Shown here: positions 21,637 to 33,728 of the stretch, in pieces | Position numbering within the stretch: the first letter of the stretch is position 1 | Layout of the letters: each line of letters begins with the position of its first letter | Assembly: GCF_000313135.1 (NCBI RefSeq) | Contig: NW_004457654.1 | Location: 1,130,730-1,194,729, forward strand | Direction of reading: 5' to 3' | DNA length: 64,000 bases | Origin: Acanthamoeba castellanii str. Neff | Taxonomy: Eukaryota; Discosea; Longamoebia; Acanthamoebidae | Made by a program: the position numbers and the translations under genes | Notes under the pieces: generated by a model | What the model was told of the DNA's origin: nothing | Database searches by the model: none | The model's input: the letters and a program-made list of their open reading frames with translations, nothing else

Positions 21637-24600
21637 ATGCAGAAGAGCAGCAACCAACGGGGCGATGCCAATTTCGAATTGCAACGTGTCTTTGCATCGG
21701 CATGGAACAAGAGATTAACGCCCGCCCAATGGGGTAGAGCGATCAAGGACCATTTTGGACCTCGTGCCGCCACATCTCCTCTCCTCTGCGGTTCGCTGCC
21801 AGCCCCCTACCCATTTACCTGCATGATTATTCACTCCCACTCTTATCTTTTTTCTTTGTGATTTAGATTTTCTGCTGCAGCAAGCGCGCGTGGGTCCCTC
21901 TCCATCGCCCTTGCTCCTCTCCTACATCCGACACTCCCTGAGCGTTGGTCTTGTCGCCAAGGTACCATCAGCACCTAATCTCTCAGCCTCCACACGCGTG
22001 CAGTGGTGTGTCATGGACACCAACGGGCCTGCGCGCAGCTGCTGAGGTCGTTGTGTGCCGCGCCCACAGGCCCATTTCTTCAACAGCCTCTGCGATGTGG
22101 CCTCGCCCGCGGCCCCGGGCCAGTTCTCGGCCTTCCTGCAGCTCGTGGCCGAGTTCGCGCCGCTGATGATCTCCCACGAGGAGCGGGAGGAGCTGCGACG
22201 GAGCATCGCCAAGGAGCAGCAGAGCAGGCACAAGCGAAAGAGAGCGCTCTCGAAAAGCTACGACGACGAAGGCATGATGGATCTCGAGGGCAGCAGCCAG
22301 GGAACGGAACCACACCAGGCCGAGCAGGGCGGAGACCACAGCAAAAAGGCCAGGACCGCCGCTGCGGCCGCCGCCGAGCTCGAGTTCGGCGAGGAGCAGA
22401 TGAAGGAAGGTGGCTCCACGACGACCGATGGCATCTCCTTCATCGCACGGATATTCTTGCGACTAGCCGAGATGCTCGTCTCTGCCGTGGCCTACCTATC
22501 TTCCAGCTCGGCGGGGTACCGCAGCCTCTCAGTCTTGTGTTCGAATGCTCGTGCGCCGTGTGTGTTGTGTGTGGTGTGGTGTGTGGTGTGTGTGTGGTAT
22601 TTAGTAAAGTTGGCCAACTTACGCACAACTCTTTCGCGACGCTGCTGGTCAGTTCTGCTGACAGTGAACAGCAACTGAGCGCAGCCCACAGGCAAGGAGG
22701 GTCTTGCAACAATCTCGAGGTGTCTGTGAACACGCTGGTCGCCTTGCTCACCCACCACAAGTGCCTCGCGTTTTTGCTACTCGCCCGACACGAACATCCC
22801 GGTGCGCTTGGCTCTCTCACTCTCGTCGTAACTCGATATTTTCTATAATCTGACCACGTGATGATCGTGTTCGCAGACCTGTGGAGCTCGTTTTGCTCGA
22901 AGTGTGAGGATCTATTTAAAAGCGGCAGCGGAGAGCTGGTCAACCAAGCCACGTCGACGTCGCTCACGCCTCATCCGCACAAGCACATTCTCAAGCCTCT
23001 CTGGCGCGCTCTGCAAGGTACCTTGCAATTATGATTACGCGTACTGAGATATCACTAGTCGGTGTTTGAATTGCTCACACACGACGCACACGCACACGCA
23101 GGGCTGCTGAGCACGGAGTGGTGTAGGCTGTACTGTCGCGGTTGGCTGAAGCACAACCTGTTCACCAACGTCGCCCGACACAACTCGAACGCCTACAACC
23201 GACCATGGATTGCAATCGCCCTCGTCGTGAAGGAGGAGGTGCGCCACATCCCCCCCCCCTCTCGCATGGCCTTGGCTTCGCATCGCGTACTGACCTTTAT
23301 CCACGAAACTCTGCAACAGCAAACGTCGGTTCTCCACCGCAGTCTCCTCGAGTCTGCGGAGAGGATGCGGAGCCTAAGGGGCTGCCGAGGGCTCGGATGG
23401 TATGCGTTCGTGTGCGAGGTACGAGCCATTACCCGACTCAGGCCATATTGGGCCGCGGCTGACTTGCGCGTCCTGTGTGGTGTTGTTGTTGACTTTTCTG
23501 CCGCAGCTTTGGTCTGCGGCCCTGCGCTTCTATAACTCCAAGCGCACTGCCGTCCACTCTCGCGAGTGGTACATCGCCAGAAACTACCTGCTCGTGAAGG
23601 TTCTCATCCATTTTCTTTCATCGATGTCGCTATCAACCACGAAGCCTGATGGTCGCTTCCTTTCCTCCTCCTCCTCCTCCTCCTCCAACAAAGGTGCCGC
23701 TGCTCATGCAACAGTGGACGGACATGAACGAAACGGAGCAGACCTTCGCGCAGATTCCACAGCTGTCGCACTTCAACCCGGTCGAACTGTCGCTCATCCA
23801 CCTCTCCCACTTTCCCACGCTGGTGTCGCCCGGCGTGACCACCGGCACCAAGGCTCGCTCGTCGTCGGTCAGCAGCCCGCCTCTCACACCCACACAGGCG
23901 CTGGTGTCGCCCAGCAGCTCCACGCTCTCCACGTCGCACCCCGTCCTGACCGGCGCTTCACCGGCGGCCGCTTCTGCCGATGCGCTCTCTAATGGTAGTC
24001 GGCTTTCTTTCTTTTTTCTTCTTTTCTATGCCGCGCGTGTTGCGTGCGGTGTGAGTGTCTCCAACTCATCGCCCGTTGCTTGGACAATGCAGCCGCCCAT
24101 TCGATCATGCTGGGCGAGCTTGCGAGCGCGTGTTTGCACCGCGGCCTGGTGTCCAGGGACAAGCTCGAGACTTTCCTGCCCGGGTACGTCCACCACTTCT
24201 TACTTCATGCACCGGTGCTCTGCTCTGCTCTGCTCACGGCCCGGTCTCGATTGCAGGCTAACCATCGACGGCGTCTCCACGGACCTGTACTCGGTCGAGG
24301 CCATGCTCGCCGGCACTCCGCCCCAGAAGAAGGAGGTACCGCTGGCCTTTCACCTTCTGGTGTGCTCACGTTTCGTTAGCTGACCACGCACCACGCAACT
24401 CAAACACATGTGGCGACCCACCCAACCAGGACGTCGATCAGCTGTTTGGGTTCCTGCGCAATAAGGAGCTGGGCGAGGACGTGGTCAAGAAGGCGCTGGA
24501 GGTCGTCGGTAATCTCCACCAGCACCTTCAAGCGCAGGAGCACCTTGTGCAAGCCGTCCTGTCGGTACGCGGGTCCCTTACTATGACTTAAGCGCATTCT

Positions 24601-27339
24601 CTTCTCGTCTGACTGCCCAACGGCACAACGTTGACAGGCGTCGGATCCGTTCGCGTCGCCGATGGCTGTGAAGGAGGAAGAGGGGCCCATCGCTCCAGCC
24701 ACGCTCGCTCAGCTCTTTGCCACGCTCTGTTCCGATTACGTGTTGGACGCCTTGTTTCTCCACGCCACGCTACCTCAGGTAAGCCGTTGGACCACAGCGC
24801 CGTCGCCAACTCGTTTGTCAGCTGTACAACTCACTGTTGTTCGTCGTGTGTGTGTTGTGTGTTGTGTGTCGTGTGTGTGTGTGTGTGTGTCGTGTGTGTG
24901 TCGTGTGTTTCAGTTGGCCAGTAATGTCGCCGTGCACTGTGCCAGATGGGGAGACGGCGTGTTGACACAAGTCGAGGAGATATCTCCAGGTACCGCTACG
25001 CCTGCGCGCATGCATGCATTCTCTCCGTCCACTGACCTCCCAAGCGCTGTTGACACCTTTCTCTCCGTCGACCATGTAGAGACGAGATCGGAAGCCGCTT
25101 CGCTCTTCCCCTCAGCGTTCACGCTTCTCGTGGCGATACTGGAGAAGCTCGAGGTCAAGTCCTGCGCCAGCAACCAGGAGGCGTTCCAGCGTACGGACGG
25201 GTTCATGTACCTGCTGAGCGAAGAGAAGCGCCAGCGAGGCGAACTCAAGGAGGAGCCAAGTGGCAGCCACGGCTCCCCCGACGGCAGCAAGGAGAAGCAC
25301 GACAAGGCCTCGCTCTTGACCTGGTACAACTCCTACATGTTCTCCAAATTCGACCTCAGCACGCCGGCCAAGGCACAGGTACGCCTCGCACGCCTCGCAC
25401 CCTTGGTCATTGACAATATAACTTTGATCACACACACACACACACACACAACACACAGGCGGGCGATACGTTACTCAAGGCGCTCTTTGTCACGCCCCCT
25501 GGGCCTGCAATCAAGGATGTCATTGAGAAGTTGACTCCCTGGGAGAGCCTGGGTATCGCCACAACCATCATTCCTTCATCCAACCAACGCACATTGCGGT
25601 TTCTAACACGCACATGCAGAGCTCTTGCCCTATGTCATACAGCAGCTCTACCTGGGCTGCGTGCACAAGAAGTTCTCCCTCGCGGCTTGCTGCGCGCACT
25701 ACAAGACGGCCCTGGACGTCATCCCCTTCATTCACATCCCGCTCTACCTGTGGCTCGCCACCGAGCTCCTCGTCACCATCCAACATACCACCATCAGCAC
25801 TGGGTACAGTCGTCATGCACGAGACGCGACACACGCACGCACGCGTGCGCCACACACACACACACAACACCACTCACCGTGTGTCGTTTTGGTTTCATTT
25901 TGCTGTGCAGTGGAAGCCCTCCGTCGTATCAAGTGTCCGTGCCCCTCCTGGTCCTCTCGACCCTCGCCGAGCAGCATCCCCTCAGCGCCAAGGCACGTTC
26001 TAAACATCGGGCTTCGGCCCCTCCCCCCAAAAGCGGCGCCGTGGTTAACGCGTTGCTGTTGTTGTTATGTTGCTGCTGCTGCTGCAGATGGTGACCGCGA
26101 TCGGAGTGAGCCTGAAGAAGGCCCTCGAAACTGCAGGCGACAACCCACAATCGGAGAAGCTCAAGACAATGCTGCAGTCCGGTACAGCTTCGCACTCGTG
26201 TATGCGCGCGCAAGTGGCGCCAGCCAGCAGCACTAACCAACCAAACATCGTCATCATCACAGTGGTCACGACCAAATATACGCACACGACGCCGCTCAAT
26301 GCGCAGTTGCAGAAGGACTTCCTCGCGGCGCTGCCGGAGACGATGCCCTCGACCTCCTTCACGCACTTCTCCTTCATTCTGAGCCGCGTCGGCAAGCGGG
26401 AGTTCTGCGACCACATGTTCCGCTGCATCATCCACAGCCTCCACGGCGGGATGGGCAGCCGACACGCGCTCAGGTACAGTTTCTCTGCGCGTCTCCCACA
26501 CACACGCGTGCCATTGCGTGTTCTTCTCACGGGGCGCGCATACAGGGCTGCGGAAATGAGCGCGTGCTTGGTCGCGCTGTGTGGCGGCAAGGACCTCGTC
26601 GCCACGCTCTTCTCACAGTACCTTCCGCTCTGCCATTTTGGCCAAAAGTACCCCGTCCCCGTCCAGCGTGTGTCGTGTCGTGTATGTCGTGTGTTGCGTG
26701 TCGTGTGTCGTATTGCCGTACGGGGCTTACGTGGGTGGTTGGAACCGCGCGCAGGACGCAGTTCTATGGTCAGCTGGTGGCCTACATGTCGGTACTGTCG
26801 GCCGCTCTCACGGGCATGCACCTCGTGCCGCTCAGCCCACCCGGCCAGGCCAAGCCACCGTACGCCGCCTCCCCTCGTCGCGGCGCTGCGTGAAGCTCCG
26901 ACCCGATTCCCTAACGCCGCGGTGGTTGGTGCGGTGTGCGTGCTGTAGGGTGGAGCTGGCCCTCTTGGGCGTGTTTGACTACATCACGACGCAGCTCGAG
27001 CTCATGGTCGAACACCCGTCGTCGACGCTGGCCTTCACGCTCACCTTCCTCTCGCTGGCGACCGCCATCCCGTCCATCTTCCGCTTCGCGCCCGCCCTGC
27101 GCCTGGCCACCGCCCTCGCGAAGCTGGGGGCCTACCAGCTCCTCTTCTGCATCTTCTTCACCCCCGCCTCGCCGTCGAAGACTGCCATGATGGCGATGGC
27201 GAGCGGCGAAGATGAACTCCTCCCGATCGCCAGCAGCGACAGCGCCGCCATCAGCAGCAGCCGACGAATGCTCGACGTGGCCAAGGCCGTCATCGCCCAC
27301 AAGGCCTTTGGCGATGCCAAGGAACTCCTCTTCGAGTGA
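21637..27339 (+). CDS. MED24: Mediator complex subunit 24
   Basis: A long gene with more than fifteen exons, from ATG 21637 (MQKSSNQRGDANFELQRVF) to TGA 27337-27339. The N-terminal exons match MED24: ASAWNKRLTPAQWGRAIKDH corresponds to the WRERWSDYQW region, and QQARVGPSPSPLLLSYIRHS followed by FFNSLCD matches the conserved GPSPNPLILSYLK block of animal MED24. The rest is alpha-helical and Leu/Ala-rich, with internal low-complexity linkers (poly-Ala at about 22360, Ser/Thr/Pro-rich at about 23850-23990). MED24 belongs to the Mediator tail, which passes signals from activators to RNA polymerase II. Family assignment rests on the first 100 residues and overall helical character; related plant MED33 or fungal MED5 is the alternative label. 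Many introns carry CA or TG repeats. Confidence 0.68.
24841..24912. repeat. TG/CG simple repeat in a MED24 intron
   Basis: A run of TGTGTG with interspersed TCG units fills the intron between the exon ending near 24779 and the one starting near 24913. A CA-only repeat of opposite sense lies in a later intron of the same gene (about 25429-25456). Confidence 0.85.
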
Positions 27340-27446
27340 GATCATCAGCATCACGCTACATCATCTGGCCAGCCAGGCGCGTTGAAATGTAACCGAAACG
27401 GAAACGAAAGTTTTGGACATGTCAAACGAAACGAAACGATAATACA

Positions 27447-28165
27447 TCAGAACAGCGGGCAGATCCGCCTGGTGGACTTGCCCACCGCGGGGCGGCTGCT
27501 ACTGCGCCGTTGTCGGATGTCGCGGACGAGGTCGAAGAAGCTCGCTTCGACGTTGGTGCCCAGCTTGGCCGAGGCCTCGTAGAACTGAGCGTGGAAGTTG
27601 GTGGCCAGCTCCTTGCCCTCGGCGACGGTCACCTCCCGTCGGGCCTCACCGAGGTCGCACTTGTTGCCCACTATGACCATGGGCACTTCGTCCTCTTGCT
27701 GGACCTGGAGCACCTTGTCGCACAGTGTCCTGAGCTCCTCCCACGTTTGTCGCGACGTGATGTCGTACACGCACACGAAGCCTTCTCCGCTTCGCATGTA
27801 CTGGTCTTTCATCGCACTGTTGCAGTTCCAGTTGCGAAGCCCGCACAAGCAATTGTCATATCCTCACACGGGTGTATGTTGATGATGTATCATCAATAAA
27901 AAAAAAGATATAAAGACTATTATAGGAACATATTCTTGGTGACACACCTCAGTTCTTCCATGCCGGCGGTATCCAAGATCTCGAGCATGCAGGCGTGGTT
28001 GTCGATGGCGACTTGCTTGCGGTAGAGCTCCTCGATCGTGGGCTCGTAGTCTTCAGAAAACAGATTGTACAGCAGCTGTTGCGAGAGAGCTGACTTGCCC
28101 ACGCCCCCCGTCCCCAGCACCACCAGCCTGAACACCGCGTCCGACTGCTCCGACCTGCGTGCCAT
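27447..28165 (-). CDS. Ras-family small GTPase with Met at the Gln61 position
   Basis: Minus strand, two exons. Exon 1 (28165 to about 27950) starts [18 protein letters not shown]; exon 2 runs from about 27826 to TGA 27449-27447. All G motifs are present: P-loop GTGGVGKS, switch [21 protein letters not shown] (VGNKCDL), and ASAK (EASAKLG). The C-terminus ends CPLF, a CAAX prenylation box, so it should be membrane-anchored. The intron removes codons exactly where the second Ras gene of this window (47074-47739) has its intron, so the two are paralogues. The catalytic glutamine after DTAG is replaced by methionine (ATG codon, residue 69 here), which in Ras would strongly lower GTP hydrolysis. 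The N-terminus is eight residues longer than in human Ras. Confidence 0.93.
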
Positions 28166-28401
28166 GTTCGCCCTGCTTCTTTGCTGATGGGTGTCGTTGC
28201 CTTGGGTCCCTTTCTTCTCTTTTCTGAAGCCCATTGCATTGCAACCCCCCTTTTCTGTGTTATTTTCTCATTTTCTTCTTCTTCTACGATGAAGAGACAA
28301 CCCAGCGTTGATGTGGACGATGGCTTGAAGCAAAGAAGAATGTACAAACAAACAAACGAGAGAGACAAGACGAGGAGGAGGGGAAGAGGCAGATGAATGG
28401 C

Positions 28402-29088
28402 TCACTTGACCACCACGACGGCGCACTCGGCGTAGCGCACGCAGTACTCGCTGAGGGAACCCAGCAGCACCCGCTGCAGGCCCGACTTGCCGGTGTTGCC
28501 CATGACCAGCGTGTTGATACCCTCCTCCTTCACGTGCCTGCACAGGGCCTCGCGCACGTCGCCCGCGCCCTCGACCAACCGCACCACGCTCGCCACCTGC
28601 GCAACCACCATCAACCACCACGTACATGGTCAGTCATGTAGAAACGATTCTCGTGCCTCTACATGAAGATGAAGAAGAAGCCAGAAACAACGTACGTTGA
28701 TGGTGCCGAGTATCCGCTTGTACTCTTCGAGGCAGTGGGCGAGCTCGTGCTTGGCCTTCTGATACTCCTGGCTCACCTCGATGCTGAAGTCGCACTCGGG
28801 CAGGAAGTTGATGATGACCACCTCCACCTTGGACGGGTCGCCCGCCATGGCGACCTGCTTGAGGAGCCACTTGAAGGCCTTGCCTGACTGCTTCGACCCG
28901 TCGACCGCGATCATGTAGCGCTCGCCCATGTCGGCCAGCTGGTGCGCATACTTCTCCTCGATCGTCTCCTCGTCCACCTTCATCTGGGCAGGCGCGGCCT
29001 GCTGGCTAGTCGGAGTCGTAATGGGGGTGACCTGCGTGTCGTCGCTCATCAGCGGCTGTGTTTCGGCTGTGCTCTTCGTGGAGTCCAT
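28402..29088 (-). CDS. universal stress protein (UspA family)
   Basis: Minus strand, ATG 29088 (MDSTKSTAETQPLMSDD), two main exons. After a disordered N-terminal extension of about 50 residues comes the Usp fold: RYMIAVDGSKQSGKAFKWL (first strand and Asp), VEVVIINFLPE, then in exon 2 the nucleotide-binding signature GNTGKSGLQRVLLGSLSEY (G-2x-G-9x-G-S) and the final strand CAVVVVK. The signature is that of ATP-binding Usp proteins. They are small cytosolic stress-response proteins common in protists and plants. The intron is at about 28693-28596. It is divergent from the tandem SET gene, with about 250 bases between the starts. Confidence 0.9.
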
Positions 29089-29335
29089 GAGTGTGTTTGT
29101 TGATGTTGCCGGCTGTGACTGAGTTTGTGGTTTGTGTTGTGGGCTGAAGGAGACAAAGCTTCTTCGTCTTCTTCTTGTGCTGCTTGTCTCGCTCACCGTC
29201 CGGTGGAGGTGGCGCAAGTTTCCCGGAGGGCTGCATAAAAAGTCGACGAAAACCGTTGGCGTCTGCAGAAAATCTTTTTCTTTTTTTTCACGAACCATTT
29301 AATTGTGAAAAACATTATTTTTGTACACTGCGTGG

Positions 29336-30126
29336 ATGGAGGAGTTTGAGGGGTGGCTGCAGGCCAACGAAGCTCGCTACCCTCGCCTCACGTTCGCCGT
29401 CTCTGGTACTCGACACCAAACGTTGGATCCGTTTTAATTTGAATTATTCAATCGTTAATCGCTCCTCCGGTGCAGAGTTAGGCGGGAGGGGCGGCATCGC
29501 GACGGAGGACATTCTGCCCGGGGAGGAGCTGTGCTCCATTCCCGTTCGTCTGGTGCTCACGACCGAGATTGCCCGAAAATCCGAGGTCGGCCGACTTGTT
29601 GCCGCCCACCTCAACGCAGTGCAAGGTGAGTGCCAGCGTGTGTCGTGTGTGTCGTGTCGTGTGCCGTGTGCCGTGTCGTGTGTGCTGATGCTTGGTGGCC
29701 TTTCCTCAGCAGGCGAGCGATTGAGGGTGTCGGCCGGCCGCGCCATCCTGTGTGCCTACCTGATTCATCAGCGCGCAGCCCAAGACGCGTTCTGGGGTCC
29801 CTACCTGCGCTCTCTTCCGAGTACCTTCAGCACGCCACTCTACTGGTACTCCCAACGCACACACACGAACACGAATATCACACACGACACACACGACACA
29901 CACACACGACACACACGACCCAAGCCTCGAGAGCTGACTACAAAGAACACGACGACAGGCCGGACGAAGACATCCAGCACCTGGCGGGCACCAATCTTTT
30001 CTACGCGATGCAGGAGAAGCAGCAGCAGATCCGCGAGTCCTTCGACCTGCTCTTCCCCGCCTTGTGTCACGCCCACCCGACCGTCTTCCCGCCGGACCTC
30101 TTCACCTGGTCCGTCCCCTGCCAATG

Positions 30127-30159
<33 letters not shown>

Positions 30160-33100
30160 TATTCATTTATTTATGTATTATTAATAATTGAGTTGTTGAC
30201 GCCGTCTGGTTCGCAGGGATCATTTCCTGTGGACGTTCACCGCGTGCTCGTCTCGGTCATTCCCACAGACGCTCGTGCAGCAGCCCACCGCGACCACCAG
30301 CGCACACGCGGACCCCTACGACCTCCTTGAGGTGCGCCTCTCTGGGCTTCAATGCTTTTTTCTTCTTTAATGCTTTTTTCTTCTTCTTTTGCTTGGATTC
30401 GGTGTGTAATGTAATGACGTGTCGTGAGGGCAGATAGACGAGTGCCTGCTGCCGGGGCTCGACATGCTCAACCATCAGTACAGGAAGAAGATCACCTGGG
30501 CTCTCGATCCTTCAACCGGTGCGTGCATCCGTGTGTAGGCGAGTGCGGGCGGATCACTGCGCTTCCATCGTTGTGCCTCACACGCTTCGGGCGCTATTAG
30601 GCCGTCTCAAATTCGTGACGGAGGACACGGTCGAGAAGGGAACCGAGGCCTTCAACAACTACGGCCCGAAAGGAAACGAAGAACTTCTCATGGTGCCTAA
30701 CCCCCACCCCAAACCCACCCCCGCACCATCATAGCCTACTGATTGCATTGTTGACGCAACATTCTCCTGTCAATCAGGGCTACGGCTTTTGCATTGAGGA
30801 CAACGAACAGGACTACGTCATGATTCGCCTCTCCTTCTCTCCCGCTGGTAAAATGGGCCTCTTTTCCCCGGTGCTGGCGGCGGTGAGCATTAGTTCTCGA
30901 CTGACTTTACAGTTGGCCCTCTGCGTGCAGACCCGCTGGCAGCGAGGAAGAAGGCCCTGCTGGGCCGGCTCAAGCTGCCCGTGCTCCAGGCGCTCAGGCG
31001 CGACTACGTCCCTCCGGCCCTCCTCGACGCGCTGCGCGTGTCGGTGATGACCCAGTGGGAGCTCTATTTCTTCGATGCGGCCGAGCTCGACGACGACAGC
31101 AGCATTGCGGACGACGGCACGGCCCAGCGCAAACGCAAGCGGACTGAGACAGAAGGGGAGTCGACGCCCGCTGGCGAGAACGGTACCGTGTGGTGGTGTG
31201 TGTGTGTGTGTGTCATGTGTGTGTGTGTCGTTGGTCGTGTCGTGTCGTGTCGTGTCGTGTCGGGTGTGGTTTATGTGTCGCCCTGCGAGCAACATCACGC
31301 GACACACAAGCTCACGAACCGATTGCCTCTGATTGCCAGGTAGCGTGTTCGTGAATTGGAGAAACGAGCTCGAGATGACCCAAACGCTCAAGGGCCTGCT
31401 TGAGGACAAGGTGCGCAAGCTGGGTCCGGGTCCTCAAGCTCTTACCGCCGTCCACAACAACAGCAACGTGCGAAACGCGACCATCTACAAGAATGGTCAG
31501 CGACGCGTGCTCAATTCGTGCATCGAGGCCGTAGAGCGGATGGTGAGCGAGACGGCCCGAAGGGCGAACGCTGCCGCTCTCGCGCAGATCGCCTCTGCCG
31601 AAGCCAGCGCCGAGCCGATCACCACCTACGCGCCCCCGCCCGGCATCGACCACCTGCTCCGATTCACCAGCGACGGCGTCTTCGCCGCGCAGGCCGTGCC
31701 CGCAGGCCAGGCCCTGCTCACCATCCCCCGCCAGCTTCTTATTACCGTCGACACGGTCCGTTCCCCCGGGCATTGCCCCTCTTGGCCGACCTCGACACTT
31801 ACGTGTGTCGTGCGTGTCGTGCCGCGTGCGTGTGTCATGTTATGTGTCGTATGATCAGGCGCTGGAGTCACCGCTGGGCGAGGCGCTGCAGTACGTGGAG
31901 GGCGGGCTCGACGAGGACACGGTGCTCACGCTGTTCCTGGTCTGGGAGAAGGGCCGCGGTCAGGCGTCGCCCTGGTACCCGTTCCTCAGCGCCGTACGAC
32001 ACAAGAAGCCCGCGCCCGCCAAGAACAAAAAGAAATTGAAGACAAAGACGAGTGCGAGAAAGAAGCCAGCGACGCAGAAGAGGGCCGCGGCGAAGGAGGA
32101 AAAGGCGATGGAGGTAGTCGAAGAGGCGGGTGGTGGCGGAGGCGGAGATGAGACAAAGAACGAAGAGGGGGAGGAGGACGGCGAGTGGGCCGGGGAGGTC
32201 GATCTGCCTCTGGCCTGGACCAAGGAGGAGCGGAGCCTCCTGGGACCCGACTTTGAGTCCGCGAGCCAACTTGGGTGCGCCAATCTGCACGACACGCGAC
32301 ACACGACACGACACACATGCGCACGACACACTACGTACAGCCACTGATGCTTGCGGCCAACAGGGAGACCGAAGAAGGTCTGAAGGAGCTCTACTCGCAG
32401 CTATTCCCGGCGCTCTCGCAGGCGCTGCCCCAGTACTTCCCGCGGGCGCTCTTCTCGTGGGCCAACTTCCGCTGGGCGGCCATGGTGCTCGACAGCCACT
32501 CGGTGCGAGTCGTCGTCCCACCGCCCACCCCCGCCGGCGCCGCCAACGGCGTCGATGCCGACAAGGCGATGGCAGTCGACACTGGCGTGCAAGACGAGGA
32601 GGCGGAGGAGGAGGAAGAAGCTGAGGCGGGTGACGACGACGCGACGACGCTGTCAGCGGGGCCGACCACGATCACGGTTGCGCTACCGCTGGCGGTTCTG
32701 CCGCGACACCATCCGTACGCGTGCACGGTCGCCGCGCTGGGGTCGCCCGCTGGCGACGGACCCCTCACGCTGCACTCGCTGGCGCCGGTGGCCGAGGGCG
32801 ACCCAATCCATCTCGCCGTGGGCCGCGGCCCCACCAGCGCCGAGCTCATGCTGCGCCGCGGGCGCATCGGCGACGCCGTCGATGCGAACCCGTTCGACGC
32901 CCTGCGCTTCCCGTTTCCCGCGCAGATCCCGCTCACCCACGCCAAGCTGGCGCTGCTGCAGCGCCTGGGGCTCGAGGACGACATACGGGCGCGCAGTCAT
33001 TTCCTGCGCGGGCACGGCCCTCTGCCGGCCAAGCTCATCGACACGCTGCGGCTCATCTTCCTCCCCGACGACGCCGTCGAGCGACTGCTGGCCACCGCCT

Positions 33101-33336
33101 CGGAGGGTGGTCTGCTCACCCTGCCGACCGATGTCGACGCGCAGGTGGCGGCGCTGATCGAGGGCTCGCTGCGTTCGCTGCTGAGCGGCCTGACGGTGGC
33201 TGGACCCGAGGCCACGGGTGTCAATGGACGGAAACTGCGACGCACGCAGCGGGCGCGAGAGTACCTGGCTGCGCAGAGACACATCGTGACCCACAACCTG
33301 ACCCAACTTGCAGGCCGGTCCCTCACAAAACAATGA
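29336..33336 (+). CDS. tandem SET-domain (SETD3/RuBisCO-LSMT-like) protein
   Basis: From ATG 29336 (MEEFEGWLQANEARYPR) to TGA 33334-33336, about thirteen exons. Module 1 is a full SETD-type methyltransferase: ELGGRGGIATEDILPGEEL, the insert domain, the AdoMet/NH motif GLDMLNHQ, the catalytic-Tyr motif NNYGPKGNEELLMGYGF, and a helical substrate-binding domain (LLGRLKLPVLQALRRDYV). After a charged linker, module 2 repeats the same plan: LLRFTSDGVFAAQAVPAGQ, then TLFLVWEKGRGQASPWYPFL, and a C-terminal LAVGRGPTSAELMLRRG stretch with NPFDALRFPF. In module 2 the DxxNH motif and the catalytic Tyr are missing and long Glu/Lys-rich inserts occur, so it looks inactive. Family enzymes methylate lysine or histidine in proteins (actin, ribosomal proteins). 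No stop or frame break is seen between the modules, so one gene is the simplest reading; two fused neighbours remain possible. Confidence 0.8.
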
Positions 33337-33385
33337 TGATCACCACTCCGCATTTCCACCTTGAGTGGTGAGGATTAAAAAAGAA

Positions 33386-33456
33386 GGCTCTTGAGGGGAT
33401 TGAACCCTCGACCTTCGCTTTACGAGAGCGACGCGCTACCACTACGCCAAAGAGCC
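33386..33456 (-). tRNA. tRNA-Thr (CGT)
   Basis: 71 nt. Acceptor stem GGCTCTT/AAGAGCC; D arm with GCGTAGTGGTAGC (A box); anticodon loop CTCGTAA gives anticodon CGT; T arm GGGTTCAATCC. No intron. A run of six T (complement of 33377-33382) lies just downstream as terminator. It stands alone between the SET gene and PAN2. Confidence 0.95.
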
Positions 33457-33728
33457 AACTGTACACTTTTTTGTCGTCAGTGCCGATTTGGTAGAGTGTG
33501 GCTGTGGTGGAAAAGAAAAGAAAGGAAATTGAATAAGAAAAAAGAGGGTCAAAATTGTGGGTCGTCCCGCAACATCTGCAACCTTACTTGAAGGCTTGCA
33601 TCTCGGCCCTCGATTGTTTTATTAGCCTTCACCTCGCATTGTAGAGCTATTTAACTCATTTTATTTTCTTATTATTCAAGTCAGACCTCCCCCCCACCTT
33701 AATCTCCATCTCCTGCGCTCGCGCCCCG

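Noticed and set aside
32683..33333. Minus-strand open frame of 216 codons across the second SET module
   Set aside because: Antisense shadow of a GC-rich coding exon; no family motif.
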